From positions 62,001-126,000 of the forward strand of contig CAJWML010000001.1 in NCBI GenBank assembly GCA_913043285.1: DNA of 64,000 bases, read 5' to 3'. Numbering within the stretch: the first letter of the stretch is position 1; the number at the start of each line of letters is the position of its first letter. Positions 51,015-59,699 of this stretch are shown here, piece by piece. Both the position numbers and the translations under genes were made by a program. The stretch comes from CAKZNE01 sp002695025 (GTDB taxonomy: Bacteria; Bacteroidota; Bacteroidia; Flavobacteriales; Schleiferiaceae). The notes under the pieces were generated by a model. It saw only the letters and a list, made by a program, of their open reading frames with translations, ran no database searches and was not told the origin of the DNA.

Positions 51015-51629
51015 ATGCAAAACTGGTTTACGGCACTTCTGCTCACCGTGTTTTTCGCCTGTTGTGCTGATTTATCGGCTCAACGTTTTGGCGGGGGAGT
51101 TTTCCTGGGTATGGCCGGTAGCCAGATAAACGGTGACAACCTCGCGGGTTATAATCAGTATGGCTTTAACGGAGGCTTTCTTACCAATATAACCTGGGGT
51201 AAAAAATCCACGGCCCAGCTAGAGCTTGCCTTTATTCAAAAGGGTGCCCGTGAACCCAATAGTGATACCAGTAATTTTTATCGCGCCCGGCTTAATTATA
51301 TTGAAATACCTCTCTTATACATTTATCGTTGGGGCGAATTCTCCCTGGAAATCGGCCCGGCCCTGGATATATTGGTAAACTCCCATGAAGAGACTTACGG
51401 GGTGGAATATGAAAGTAACCCTCCTTTTCACCGGTTTAACCTTACCGGAATAGCCGGGGTAAACTGGCATTTTTCGGAACGTATGTACATCAACTTCAGA
51501 ACTAATAATTCTATCCTGGCTATACGTGACGGCAATGCTCCCAAGACCGCGAGTCCGTACATACAGTTTGGCTATGGGCAACGTAATATGGTCTTGTCTT
51601 TTGCCTTGGTGTATACCTTTAATCCTTAG
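51015..51629 (+). CDS. Small outer-membrane beta-barrel protein
   Basis: A 204-residue protein with a signal peptide (ending CCADLSAQR) and strand-like alternating residues ending in FALVYTFNP, like the porin-family or OmpA-like barrels of Bacteroidota. It resembles opacity-type or PorT-like small barrels, but an assignment is not possible. It is the last gene of the cluster; its stop overlaps the convergent queG gene by 11 bases. Confidence 0.78.
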   Translation: MQNWFTALLLTVFFACCADLSAQRFGGGVFLGMAGSQINGDNLAGYNQYGFNGGFLTNITWGKKSTAQLELAFIQKGAREPNSDTSNFYRARLNYIEIPLLYIYRWGEFSLEIGPALDILVNSHEETYGVEYESNPPFHRFNLTGIAGVNWHFSERMYINFRTNNSILAIRDGNAPKTASPYIQFGYGQRNMVLSFALVYTFNP

Positions 51630-52551
51630 CTTTTAAAAAACTGAGGTTCCGCTTGAATCCTGAATATTTGGTGCGCTTTACAGCGGATCGCTTGAAAACG
51701 GACTGAAAAACTTCTTCGGTTATCTCCATCCACTCTTCTTTCGTCATTTCCAATAATGCCTGGTGAGGCTCGAATTCAGGCGTTTTATGAGGTTTGGAAA
51801 AGCGGTTCCACGGACATACATCCTGACATATATCGCAACCAAAAGCCCAGTTTTCCATCTTCCCGCTAAATGCATCCGGGATTTCATCCTTCAGCTCAAT
51901 GGTAAGATAGGATATACACTTTTTGCTGTCCAGCAGTTGAGGCGCTACAATGGCATCAGTGGGGCAGGCATCTATGCAGCGGGTACACTCCCCACAATGA
52001 TCGGCTACCGGAGTATCCGGCTCCAGCTCCACGTCCAGTATCAGTTCACCGATGAAATAAAAAGAGCCTGCCCCCTTGGTTAACAGGAGCGTATGCTTTC
52101 CCGTCCACCCAAGCCCGGATCTCTCTGCCCAGGCACGGTCCATTACCGGGGCAGAATCTACAAAAGCACGTCCACCCACCTCCCCTATCTCGGACTGGAT
52201 AAACTGCATGAGTTCTTTCAGCTTCCGCTTTATCACAAAATGGTAATCCTCACCATACGCATACTTGGCAATCCGGGGAGCTCCGGGCTCCGTTTGCCGG
52301 TTTTCAGGATAGTAATTGAGCAGCACCGAAACCACGGATCTTGCGCCTTCAACCAGTTTCCTGGGATCCAGCCTTTTATCAAAGTGATTCTCCATCCACT
52401 TCATGTCACCGTGATAATCACGCTTTAACCATTCTTCCAGGCGTGGTGCTTCCTTTTCCAGGAAATCGGCCCTGGAAATACCACAGCTCATGAAACCGAG
52501 CCTGCTGGCCTCGTCTTTTATCAAAGTGGAATATCGGGATGGATGACTCAT
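51619..52551 (-). CDS. queG: Epoxyqueuosine reductase
   Basis: A 310-residue cobalamin-dependent iron-sulfur enzyme that makes queuosine from epoxyqueuosine at tRNA position 34. Two ferredoxin-like cluster motifs are visible: CGECTRCIDACPTDAI and CDICQDVCPWNRF. The N-terminal reductive-dehalogenase-like part and substrate-binding segments (SAPVMDRAWAERSGLGWTGKHTLLL) are typical. The C-terminal HEAT-repeat domain of longer members is absent, as in many short QueG proteins. Its 3' end overlaps the barrel gene. Confidence 0.95.
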   Translation of the reverse strand: MSHPSRYSTLIKDEASRLGFMSCGISRADFLEKEAPRLEEWLKRDYHGDMKWMENHFDKRLDPRKLVEGARSVVSVLLNYYPENRQTEPGAPRIAKYAYGEDYHFVIKRKLKELMQFIQSEIGEVGGRAFVDSAPVMDRAWAERSGLGWTGKHTLLLTKGAGSFYFIGELILDVELEPDTPVADHCGECTRCIDACPTDAIVAPQLLDSKKCISYLTIELKDEIPDAFSGKMENWAFGCDICQDVCPWNRFSKPHKTPEFEPHQALLEMTKEEWMEITEEVFQSVFKRSAVKRTKYSGFKRNLSFLKAKD

Positions 52552-52627
52552 TACGCACCAAAGGTCGCTAAAGTTTAAAAGCTTAGCATTTCATTTTTCA
52601 AGCTGTTTTTCAAATATTTAGAATTTT

Positions 52628-52648
52628 TTACCTAAATTTCTTAGGTAA
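52628..52648. promoter_or_regulatory. Perfect palindromic operator, probably PadR-bound
   Basis: TTACCTAA and TTAGGTAA are perfect 8-base arms around a 5-base centre. The site lies 40 bases upstream of padR, directly before the promoter, the usual position for autoregulation. Binding is inferred. Confidence 0.7.
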
Positions 52649-52652
52649 TTAT

Positions 52653-52683
52653 TTTAAATACATAAGAAACTAATGTATTTTTG
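52653..52683 (+). promoter_or_regulatory. Promoter of padR
   Basis: TTTA (52653-52656), 19 bases, TATTTTTG (52676-52683, all fixed positions of TAnnTTTG). The ATG is at 52688, only 4 bases after the box, so the mRNA would start at or very near the ATG (leaderless). Confidence 0.6.
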
Positions 52684-52687
52684 ATTT

Positions 52688-53032
52688 ATGTATTCGAATG
52701 AACTTATAAAGGGAACCCTTAAAACAATTGTTTTAAAGCTTCTTTCTGAAAACGGGAAGATGTACGGTTATGAGATGACCCAGAAGGTAAAAGAGCTCAC
52801 CGATGGGAAGATTATTATAACCGAAGGCGCGCTATATCCGCTGCTTCATAAACTGGAGGCAGACGGACTGTTGATTACCGAAAAAGTACCCATTGGTAAG
52901 CGAGTGCGTAAGTATTACTCACTTACGGACCAGGGTTCTTCATCGGCTTCGGAAAAAATTGCTGAATTCCTGGACTACATGAAAACCATGAAATTCATAC
53001 TACAGGGAGATAATGGTCTCGCTCTCGGATAA
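52688..53032 (+). CDS. PadR family transcriptional regulator
   Basis: A 114-residue winged-helix protein: IVLKLLSENGKMYGYEMTQKVKELTDGKIIITEGALYPLLHKLEADGLL is the PadR DNA-binding domain, followed by wing and a short C-terminal helix. PadR proteins sense small molecules and repress exporters or membrane proteins. The downstream membrane protein gene overlaps its end by 20 bases and is the obvious target. The upstream palindrome 52628-52648 suggests autorepression. Confidence 0.93.
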   Translation: MYSNELIKGTLKTIVLKLLSENGKMYGYEMTQKVKELTDGKIIITEGALYPLLHKLEADGLLITEKVPIGKRVRKYYSLTDQGSSSASEKIAEFLDYMKTMKFILQGDNGLALG

Positions 53033-54257
53033 CCAAATAGATACCATCCACGACCTGCTGCTAGGCAGAGGTATAACACTGGACAGTCTGCGGTTTGACC
53101 TGCTGGATCACGTCTGCTGTATGGTAGAGGAAAAAATGGAAACAGGGGTGAACTTTCAGCTAGCCCTGAAAGATTCCATTCAGCAATTTGGTGAGGATGG
53201 CCTGCATAAAACGCAGGAAGCTACCCTCTCATTACTTAATTCAAAATCAATTATCATGAAAAAAATATCAGCCGTTTTAGGGATCATCAGCAGCGTTCTT
53301 GCCTGTGCCGGTGGTTTATTCAAGATCATGCACTGGCCCGGTGCCAATGTATTGTTGTTATCGGGCATTGTGGGTATCGTATTTCTGTACCTGCCCATGC
53401 TCATTATTGTCAAATTCCGGGAAACAGAATCCACTTTGCTTAAGTTTTCTTACGTTGCCGGACTGTTCGGAGCCATGGTAAATGGGCTGGGGGCCTTATT
53501 CAAGCTCATGCACTTCCCAGGAGCCAATTTCCTCATCATTACAAGCTTATTGATCATTGGCCTGATCTTTATGCCCATCTATTTTACACATGCAGTGAGG
53601 CTTGCTGAAAACAAGCTTAGTAACCTGGCCTTTGCCGGGGTTCTGCTGGTTGCTCTGTTCCTGCTGTATGGTTTAACCGGTGCTGGAAATAGCTCTACAA
53701 TGAGCGACAGTGTATACGTGATGCATCAGAATTTAATGGATGAAATTGACCGCGCCCAGACCGAAAGAAAAGAGGCCTTTGCAGGGCTTCCTGGTAATGA
53801 TCTCTCCCTTAAAACTGAGAAACTGCTCGACTACATTTCCGGGTTCCGTACCCATGCAATTATGATGTCTCAAAATGTTCCGGAAGAAGAAGCGCGGGAT
53901 ATGAATATCCGTAATATGTACTGGGGTACCGGCATCAAGGGCTTGCACCGAATGCTGGATGAGCATCCACAGTATAATCCAGGCACATTGCGTAAACGAC
54001 TGCAAAACTGGCAAGCCCAGGCTGCTGAATACGGTCTGGCAAATCAGCTTTGCTGTGAGCCCGTTCAGGGGCCTGAAGGAGAACTGAGCTGGGAAGAAGC
54101 ACACTTTGGACATAGCTGCACCATCCTTTCCCTGGTTTCCTTCCTTGATCAGCTACAACTGGAAATCAACCAGAAAAGTCTCCACCTGGCCTGGCAGATC
54201 CGGTATCAGAAGGGTGCCAGCCAAACCGCCTCGGACACTATTGTCCAGGCTTCCTAA
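53013..54257 (+). CDS. Membrane protein with duplicated GldL-like motifs, in PadR operon
   Basis: A 414-residue protein. Residues 1-80 look like the soluble PadR-associated permease-prefix domain (helical, acidic). Then come about five membrane helices (roughly 85-222) with an internal duplication: GLFKIMHWPGAN (101-112) and ALFKLMHFPGAN (161-172) lie 60 residues apart. This LFK-MH-PGA pattern resembles the first part of GldL, the membrane motor protein of gliding and type IX secretion. The C-terminal 185 residues are a soluble helical domain without a recognised fold. ATG at 53013 is inside padR. The role is unknown. Confidence 0.75.
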   Translation: MVSLSDNQIDTIHDLLLGRGITLDSLRFDLLDHVCCMVEEKMETGVNFQLALKDSIQQFGEDGLHKTQEATLSLLNSKSIIMKKISAVLGIISSVLACAGGLFKIMHWPGANVLLLSGIVGIVFLYLPMLIIVKFRETESTLLKFSYVAGLFGAMVNGLGALFKLMHFPGANFLIITSLLIIGLIFMPIYFTHAVRLAENKLSNLAFAGVLLVALFLLYGLTGAGNSSTMSDSVYVMHQNLMDEIDRAQTERKEAFAGLPGNDLSLKTEKLLDYISGFRTHAIMMSQNVPEEEARDMNIRNMYWGTGIKGLHRMLDEHPQYNPGTLRKRLQNWQAQAAEYGLANQLCCEPVQGPEGELSWEEAHFGHSCTILSLVSFLDQLQLEINQKSLHLAWQIRYQKGASQTASDTIVQAS

Positions 54258-54268
54258 TTGACTAATTA

Positions 54269-55291
54269 CTACTGATCAAATAGTCCGCCCTGGGAGCGGG
54301 GAATGTCCCGTTGCAAGTGATGATACGCCTTTTCAGTAACCACCCTTCCGCGTTGGGTACGCACCAGGAACCCTTCCTGGATAAGGAAAGGCTCGTATAC
54401 CTCTTCAATGGTACCTCCCTGCTCGCCTACGGCTGTAGCAATGGTGTTTACGCCTACCGGGCCACCCTTGAACTTGTCAATGATAGTAGTTAGGATGCGA
54501 TTATCCATTTCGTCCAGGCCGTATTCGTCTACATTTAAAGCTTCAAGACCATAGCGCGCTATAGATTTGGTTATGATCCCCTCCCCTTTCACCTGGGCAA
54601 AGTCGCGCATCCTTCGTAAAAGTGCATTGGCAATCCGTGGGGTTCCACGACTTCTTCGTGCTATTTCAATGGCTGCATCTTCATGGATGGGCACATCCAG
54701 AATACCAGCAGAGCGTTCCACAATAGTGGACAATAATTCAGTAGAATAATACTGCAGGCGACTGTTAATACCGAAACGTGCACGTAAAGGGGATGTGAGC
54801 AAGCCCGATCGTGTGGTAGCCCCGATCAACGTAAAAGGATTCAGATTGATCTGGACACTCCGGGCGTTTGGGCCGGTTTCAATCATAATATCGATCCGGT
54901 AGTCTTCCATAGCGGAATAGAGATACTCTTCCACTACCGGGCTGAGGCGATGGATCTCGTCAATAAAGAGTACATCACGCTCTTCAAGGTTAGTGAGCAA
55001 GCCAGCCAGGTCTCCCGGTTTATCAATTACCGGCCCAGAGGTGATCTTAATACCTGCATCCAACTCATTGGCCAGGATATGTGCCAAAGTGGTCTTACCG
55101 AGCCCGGGAGGGCCGTGTAACAACACATGATCCAAAGCTTCGTTCCTTTGGTTGGCAGCCTGAACAAAGATCTGGAGGTTTTCCAGCACTTTTTCCTGGC
55201 CGGCAAAGTCATCAAAACTTATGGGGCGTAATTTCTTCTCGAGTTCGAGTTCTTCCGAACTCAGATGATCTTCTTCTCCTCTTAGCATCAC
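54269..55291 (-). CDS. ruvB: Holliday junction branch-migration helicase RuvB
   Basis: A 340-residue AAA+ ATPase that drives Holliday junction migration with RuvA. Walker A HGPPGLGKT (59-67), Walker B LFIDEIHR, sensor 1 (TLIGATTRSGLLTSPLRARFG, with the arginine finger) and the C-terminal winged helix with GVNTIATAVGEQGGTIEEVYEPFLIQ are all present. A second in-frame ATG one codon later is possible. Terminator and coxI follow on the right. Confidence 0.97.
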   Translation of the reverse strand: MMLRGEEDHLSSEELELEKKLRPISFDDFAGQEKVLENLQIFVQAANQRNEALDHVLLHGPPGLGKTTLAHILANELDAGIKITSGPVIDKPGDLAGLLTNLEERDVLFIDEIHRLSPVVEEYLYSAMEDYRIDIMIETGPNARSVQINLNPFTLIGATTRSGLLTSPLRARFGINSRLQYYSTELLSTIVERSAGILDVPIHEDAAIEIARRSRGTPRIANALLRRMRDFAQVKGEGIITKSIARYGLEALNVDEYGLDEMDNRILTTIIDKFKGGPVGVNTIATAVGEQGGTIEEVYEPFLIQEGFLVRTQRGRVVTEKAYHHLQRDIPRSQGGLFDQ

Positions 55292-55325
55292 TCACAAAAA
55301 TAGTTGAAAAAGGATGTGTGCAATA

Positions 55326-55358
55326 AAAAAAGCCCCCCGAATACCCGGGAGGCTTTTT
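55326..55358 (-). terminator. Terminator of the act-cox operon
   Basis: A G+C-rich stem (AAAAAGCCCCCCG / CGGGAGGCTTTTT with one mismatch) lies between coxI (stop at 55379) and ruvB. Both sides have A or T tracts, so it can work on either strand. It ends the respiratory operon. Confidence 0.85.
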
Positions 55359-55378
55359 ATTATTAAATCTTTAAATAC

Positions 55379-57151
55379 TTAGTGTCCGGTTTCCACTTCG
55401 TTTTCCCGGATGGGAACCGTTTGAGGAACAAAATCATCCTCCATACCCGGCTTGCTGTAATCATAAGCCCAACGGTGTACTTCAGGTATTTCACCAGGCC
55501 AGTTTCCGTGAATATGCTCCACCGGAGTGGTCCACTCCAGCGTATTGGATTTCCAGGGGTTCATGGAGGCCCTCTTACCACGTGTAGCACTGTAGAAGAA
55601 GTTGAAGATAAATACCAACTGCGCAATACCTCCCACAATTGCAAAGATGCTCACCATCACGTTAATGTCCGCAAGGTCATCAAACATAGGGAAGGAAGTG
55701 TTGGTATAATACCTACGTGGCAAACCTGCCATCCCCAGGAAGTGCATCGGGAAGAATACCCCGTAAGCCGTTACAAACGTTACCCAGAAGTGTACATATC
55801 CCAAGGACTTGATCATTCTCCTGCCAAACATCTTTGGGAACCAGTGATACACACCGGCAAACATTCCGAAGATGGCGGAAAGACCCATTACAATGTGGAA
55901 GTGAGCCACCACAAAATACGTATCGTGTACGTTGATGTCCAGCGCAGAGTCGCCCAGGATCAAACCAGTAAGACCACCAGTAATGAAAGTGGATACCAGC
56001 CCGATGGAGAACAACATGGCGGGTGTTAAACGTAAATTACCTTTCCACAAAGTGGTGATATAGTTAAATGCTTTTACCGCAGAGGGTATAGCAATCAGAA
56101 GAGTTGTAAACGTAAATACCGATCCGAGGAATGGGTTCATACCGGTAACAAACATGTGGTGCCCCCATACAATGAAAGACAGGAAGGCGATGGCCAGGAT
56201 AGACCCAACCATAGCACGGTAACCGAAAATAGGCTTACGGGCATTGGTTGAAATTACCTCAGAGGTAATACCCAGGGCAGGCAACAGAATAATGTATACC
56301 TCCGGGTGACCCAGGAACCAGAACAAGTGCTGGTACAATACAGGACTACCTCCCTGGTTGCTCAAAAGCTCTCCCGCCACCATGATATCAGACAGGTAGA
56401 AGCTGGTTCCCATACTTCGGTCAAAGATCAACAGCAAAGCGGCTGAGAAAAGTACGGGGAAGGAAAGCACACCCAGAATAGCTGTAACAAAGAATGCCCA
56501 AATAGTAAGCGGCAGGCGTGTCATGGACATACCTTTAGTGCGCAGGTTTAATACGGTTACAATGTAGTTCAGTGCTCCCAGTAGGGAAGAAACAATGAAT
56601 AGAGACATACTTACCAGCCACAGCGTCATACCCAATCCTGAACCAGGAATAGCCTGAGGTAATGCACTGAGCGGTGGGTATACGGTCCAACCGGCCGATG
56701 CAGGGCCACTCTCCACAAAAAGAGAGATCACCATGACTATACTGGAGCCAAAGAAGAACCAGTAAGACAGCATATTGATGAAGCCAGATGCCATATCACG
56801 GGCACCGATCTGCAACGGAATAAGAAGGTTGGAGAACGTACCACTCAAACCGGCCGTTAATACAAAGAATACCATGATGGTACCGTGAATAGTAACCAGG
56901 GCCAGGTAAATATTGGGGTCCATTACACCGTCAGGTGCCCACTTTCCCAACAGGGTTTCCAGGATAGGAAAGGAATGGTCAGGCCAGGCCAGCTGCAGAC
57001 GAAACAGCATGGACATTCCCACACCAATGATTCCCATGATCATACCTGTGATCAGGAATTGCTTGGCAATCATTTTATGATCCTGGCTGAAAACGTATTT
57101 TTCTACGAAAGACTGTTCGTGATGGTGATCGTGTGCTTCGTGTGTCGCCAT
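55379..57151 (-). CDS. Cytochrome c oxidase subunit I (A1-type heme-copper oxidase)
   Basis: A 590-residue catalytic subunit with about 12 helices. Key residues: heme ligand in TIHGTIMVFF (His89), the CuB and cross-linked Tyr in GHPEVYIILLPALG, CuB pair in WGHHMFVTGMN, and the high-spin/low-spin heme ligands in VVAHFHIVMG. The Glu of HPEV marks an A1-type enzyme with a D channel. A His-rich N-terminal tail (HEAHDHHHEQ) is extra. It reduces O2 to water using electrons passed by subunit II. It follows subunit II by 27 bases. Confidence 0.97.
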   Translation of the reverse strand: MATHEAHDHHHEQSFVEKYVFSQDHKMIAKQFLITGMIMGIIGVGMSMLFRLQLAWPDHSFPILETLLGKWAPDGVMDPNIYLALVTIHGTIMVFFVLTAGLSGTFSNLLIPLQIGARDMASGFINMLSYWFFFGSSIVMVISLFVESGPASAGWTVYPPLSALPQAIPGSGLGMTLWLVSMSLFIVSSLLGALNYIVTVLNLRTKGMSMTRLPLTIWAFFVTAILGVLSFPVLFSAALLLIFDRSMGTSFYLSDIMVAGELLSNQGGSPVLYQHLFWFLGHPEVYIILLPALGITSEVISTNARKPIFGYRAMVGSILAIAFLSFIVWGHHMFVTGMNPFLGSVFTFTTLLIAIPSAVKAFNYITTLWKGNLRLTPAMLFSIGLVSTFITGGLTGLILGDSALDINVHDTYFVVAHFHIVMGLSAIFGMFAGVYHWFPKMFGRRMIKSLGYVHFWVTFVTAYGVFFPMHFLGMAGLPRRYYTNTSFPMFDDLADINVMVSIFAIVGGIAQLVFIFNFFYSATRGKRASMNPWKSNTLEWTTPVEHIHGNWPGEIPEVHRWAYDYSKPGMEDDFVPQTVPIRENEVETGH

Positions 57152-57178
57152 AATCTTCTGCTCTCTTAAATCTTTTTA

Positions 57179-58219
57179 TTATAAAAGTTCAGCGAACGAT
57201 TTTTGCTCGCTCATCCACTTATTGTATTCCTCTTCGCTCTCTACAACAACTTTCATCTGCATATTATAGTGAGCTGAACCGCAAATCTTATTACACAAAA
57301 GTATGTAGTCAAACTGCCAGGCCTCATCTCCGCGCTCGCCTCTGATCTCGTTGACCCTGGACACCTTAGCCTGCATCTCCGGGTCTACTCTCATCTCTTC
57401 GGTAGTCATGGTAGGAGTGAGCATAAACTGGGTTTTGGTACCCGGAACACAGTTCATTTGCAAACGGAAGTGTGGCATATACGCTGAATGAATCACATCC
57501 TGACTTCTGAACTTGAACAGTACCGGCTTATTTACCGGCAAGTGCAATTCTGTGGTGATCACATCATCCAATGAAGCCGCATCATCAGGATCCACACCCA
57601 GGGTGTTGGTACCTCCTATCATGCGGACATTAGCGTAACCCAACTGGTTATCTTCACCGGAATAGCGGGCGGTCCACGCAAACTGCTTGGCATAGATCTC
57701 CACAATCATCGGATCTTCATTTTCATCCAGTACCGGATTCATGATGTTACTCCAGGTAGAAAGTCCGTAGATGATCAAACCGGCCAATACCACGGCAGGC
57801 ACAATAGTCCAGATAAACTCCAGACGGTTGTTATGCTCCATATATACGGCCTTGCGATCCTTACGACCGCTGAATTTGTAGCCGAAATAGAACAATATGG
57901 GCTGGGTGATAAAGAAAACCACAATGATCAACCACATGGAAATATCCCAAAGGTTGTCCACGTTTACCCCATGTTCAGAAGCAGAAACGGGCAGTAAGGT
58001 ATCCTTGTACCCTATCACCATAGCGATAAAGCCTCCTAAAAGAAGAACCATAAAGATGAGCAACAGCATACCCTGATTACGGTTATCCTTATCCGTTACA
58101 TTTTCATTATCAGCACCATCTTCTCCTTTAACAGCGGCTGAAAGTTCAAATACACGAACTGCCTGAGTAATGGCGATTACACCAAGAATCCCGACAATTA
58201 TGATCAATAATGTTTCCAT
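57179..58219 (-). CDS. Cytochrome c oxidase subunit II (CuA)
   Basis: A 346-residue subunit with one extra N-terminal helix (about 3-20), then two helices (about 50-70 and 95-115) and a periplasmic cupredoxin domain. The CuA ligands are complete: His in DVIHSAYMPHF, and CNKICGSAHYNM (Cys, Cys, His, Met). It receives electrons from the alternative complex III cytochromes. No fused cytochrome c domain is present, so the caa3 arrangement is not used; the acceptor from complex III must be direct or a soluble cytochrome. Confidence 0.96.
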   Translation of the reverse strand: METLLIIIVGILGVIAITQAVRVFELSAAVKGEDGADNENVTDKDNRNQGMLLLIFMVLLLGGFIAMVIGYKDTLLPVSASEHGVNVDNLWDISMWLIIVVFFITQPILFYFGYKFSGRKDRKAVYMEHNNRLEFIWTIVPAVVLAGLIIYGLSTWSNIMNPVLDENEDPMIVEIYAKQFAWTARYSGEDNQLGYANVRMIGGTNTLGVDPDDAASLDDVITTELHLPVNKPVLFKFRSQDVIHSAYMPHFRLQMNCVPGTKTQFMLTPTMTTEEMRVDPEMQAKVSRVNEIRGERGDEAWQFDYILLCNKICGSAHYNMQMKVVVESEEEYNKWMSEQKSFAELL

Positions 58220-58238
58220 TCTACTCTATCTGTATAGT

Positions 58239-59693
58239 TTAGATATGATGATATTTACTTTCCTGTAACATAGGATGTCCTTCGGGCATCAACTTAGCCT
58301 TGGCCAGCGACCTGAACACTACAAAGAGGAATAATCCGGCATAACCGAGGAAAGTTCCCAACTGAACCAGACCAATACTCCAATGAGAGCCAACCGTTCC
58401 GGGAGTAACCATGATGTATACATCCAGCCAGTGACCGATGATCATAATGATACCTGCGGTAATAAGAAAACCATAATTCCTCTTGGTATCGCGGCTCATA
58501 AGTATCAGCACGGGGAACAGGAAGTTCATGGCCACCATGGTAAAGAACAAACCTTTATATTCTCCCCAGCGGGCCATATAGTACGTTACTTCTTCCGGAA
58601 TGTTGGAATACCAGATCAGCATAAATTGTGAGAACCATAAATAAGTCCAGAAGATAGAGAAGGCAAACATGAACTTACCCAGATCCTGGATATGGCTATG
58701 ATTAACTTCGGGAAGCAACCCAATGCTCTTAAGGAAAAGTACCAGCATGGTTAGTACAGTAAGTGCAGATACAAACATACCGGCAAATACATACCATCCG
58801 AAAAGCGTGCTGAACCAGTGGGTATCAATACTCATGATCCAATCCCATGCACTGGTAGAAGACGTAACCGCAAAGAATACCAGGAAGCCTGCGGAAAGAT
58901 TACGCATCTTTACCCAATGACGCTGGGGGTCTGCGGTAGTGGCCATTTTCAGTGACATCTTGCGCAACAGCAATGCTGCTCCCACCCAACCGATCAGGTA
59001 GATCACGGAACGGGCGATATAGAAAGGTCCATTCAAAAATCCTTCCTTACCGGCAATAATTTCATCGTAGTTCTCCGAAGCGGGATTCATAATTCCCTCC
59101 TGCATCCAGTGCCACAGGTGGTGGCTATGCCCCAGACCCAGAACTATAAGAACGATCATGATCAGCACCGGGATAACCAGGAATTGCGACATGGCTTCCA
59201 TAACACGGGTTACCACAATAGCCCAACCTGCCTGTGCGGCATATTGTATAGCCAGGAAGAATAGAGCTCCCAAAGCTACCGCCAGAAAGAAAAAATTGTT
59301 CACCAACAGGTTAGCCCAAGGCTTATTCTGTACCTGGTGGTGGGCATGTTCAGCATCGTGATGCTCTTCTGCAGAATAAAAATGATTGTTTTCACGGGTA
59401 GCACGTGAAGCCGTTTTGTGAAACTCATCATTCATGGACGGATCGGCATGATAAGGATGATCCCCGTGGGCCGCATGTTCGCCATGAGCGGCCTCTTCGT
59501 GATGGTTGGCTTCAACATGGTCAGCATGTTCACCTTCTCCGTGATGTGCGGCTTCGCCACCTTCGTGGTTTTCCGTATGTTCTCCGCCTTCGTGGTGACC
59601 TTCTCCCATAAAGAAACTGGCACCAATAGATACTGCTCCGATGAGCATCAGAACGAAGGTTATAGTCTTTAATTTTCCGGTAAATTCAAACAT
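58239..59693 (-). CDS. actF: Alternative complex III subunit ActF with His-rich insertion
   Basis: A 484-residue membrane protein with about ten helices, matching ActF (NrfD/PsrC-like relative that anchors the complex). Between the first helix and the main body, at about residues 30-125, it carries an unusually His-, Glu- and Gly-rich segment (repeats such as HHEGGEH, HHGEGEH, HGEHAAHGDH), probably on the periplasmic side. The rest is typical. It lies 6 bases after actE and 19 bases before subunit II. Metal binding by the His segment is likely but unproven. Confidence 0.92.
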   Translation of the reverse strand: MFEFTGKLKTITFVLMLIGAVSIGASFFMGEGHHEGGEHTENHEGGEAAHHGEGEHADHVEANHHEEAAHGEHAAHGDHPYHADPSMNDEFHKTASRATRENNHFYSAEEHHDAEHAHHQVQNKPWANLLVNNFFFLAVALGALFFLAIQYAAQAGWAIVVTRVMEAMSQFLVIPVLIMIVLIVLGLGHSHHLWHWMQEGIMNPASENYDEIIAGKEGFLNGPFYIARSVIYLIGWVGAALLLRKMSLKMATTADPQRHWVKMRNLSAGFLVFFAVTSSTSAWDWIMSIDTHWFSTLFGWYVFAGMFVSALTVLTMLVLFLKSIGLLPEVNHSHIQDLGKFMFAFSIFWTYLWFSQFMLIWYSNIPEEVTYYMARWGEYKGLFFTMVAMNFLFPVLILMSRDTKRNYGFLITAGIIMIIGHWLDVYIMVTPGTVGSHWSIGLVQLGTFLGYAGLFLFVVFRSLAKAKLMPEGHPMLQESKYHHI

Positions 59694-59699
59694 CAGCTC

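Noticed and set aside
59405..59672. Overlapping plus-strand frames rich in His, Arg or Phe
   Set aside because: They are mirror readings of the His-rich segment of actF, whose composition keeps several frames open.
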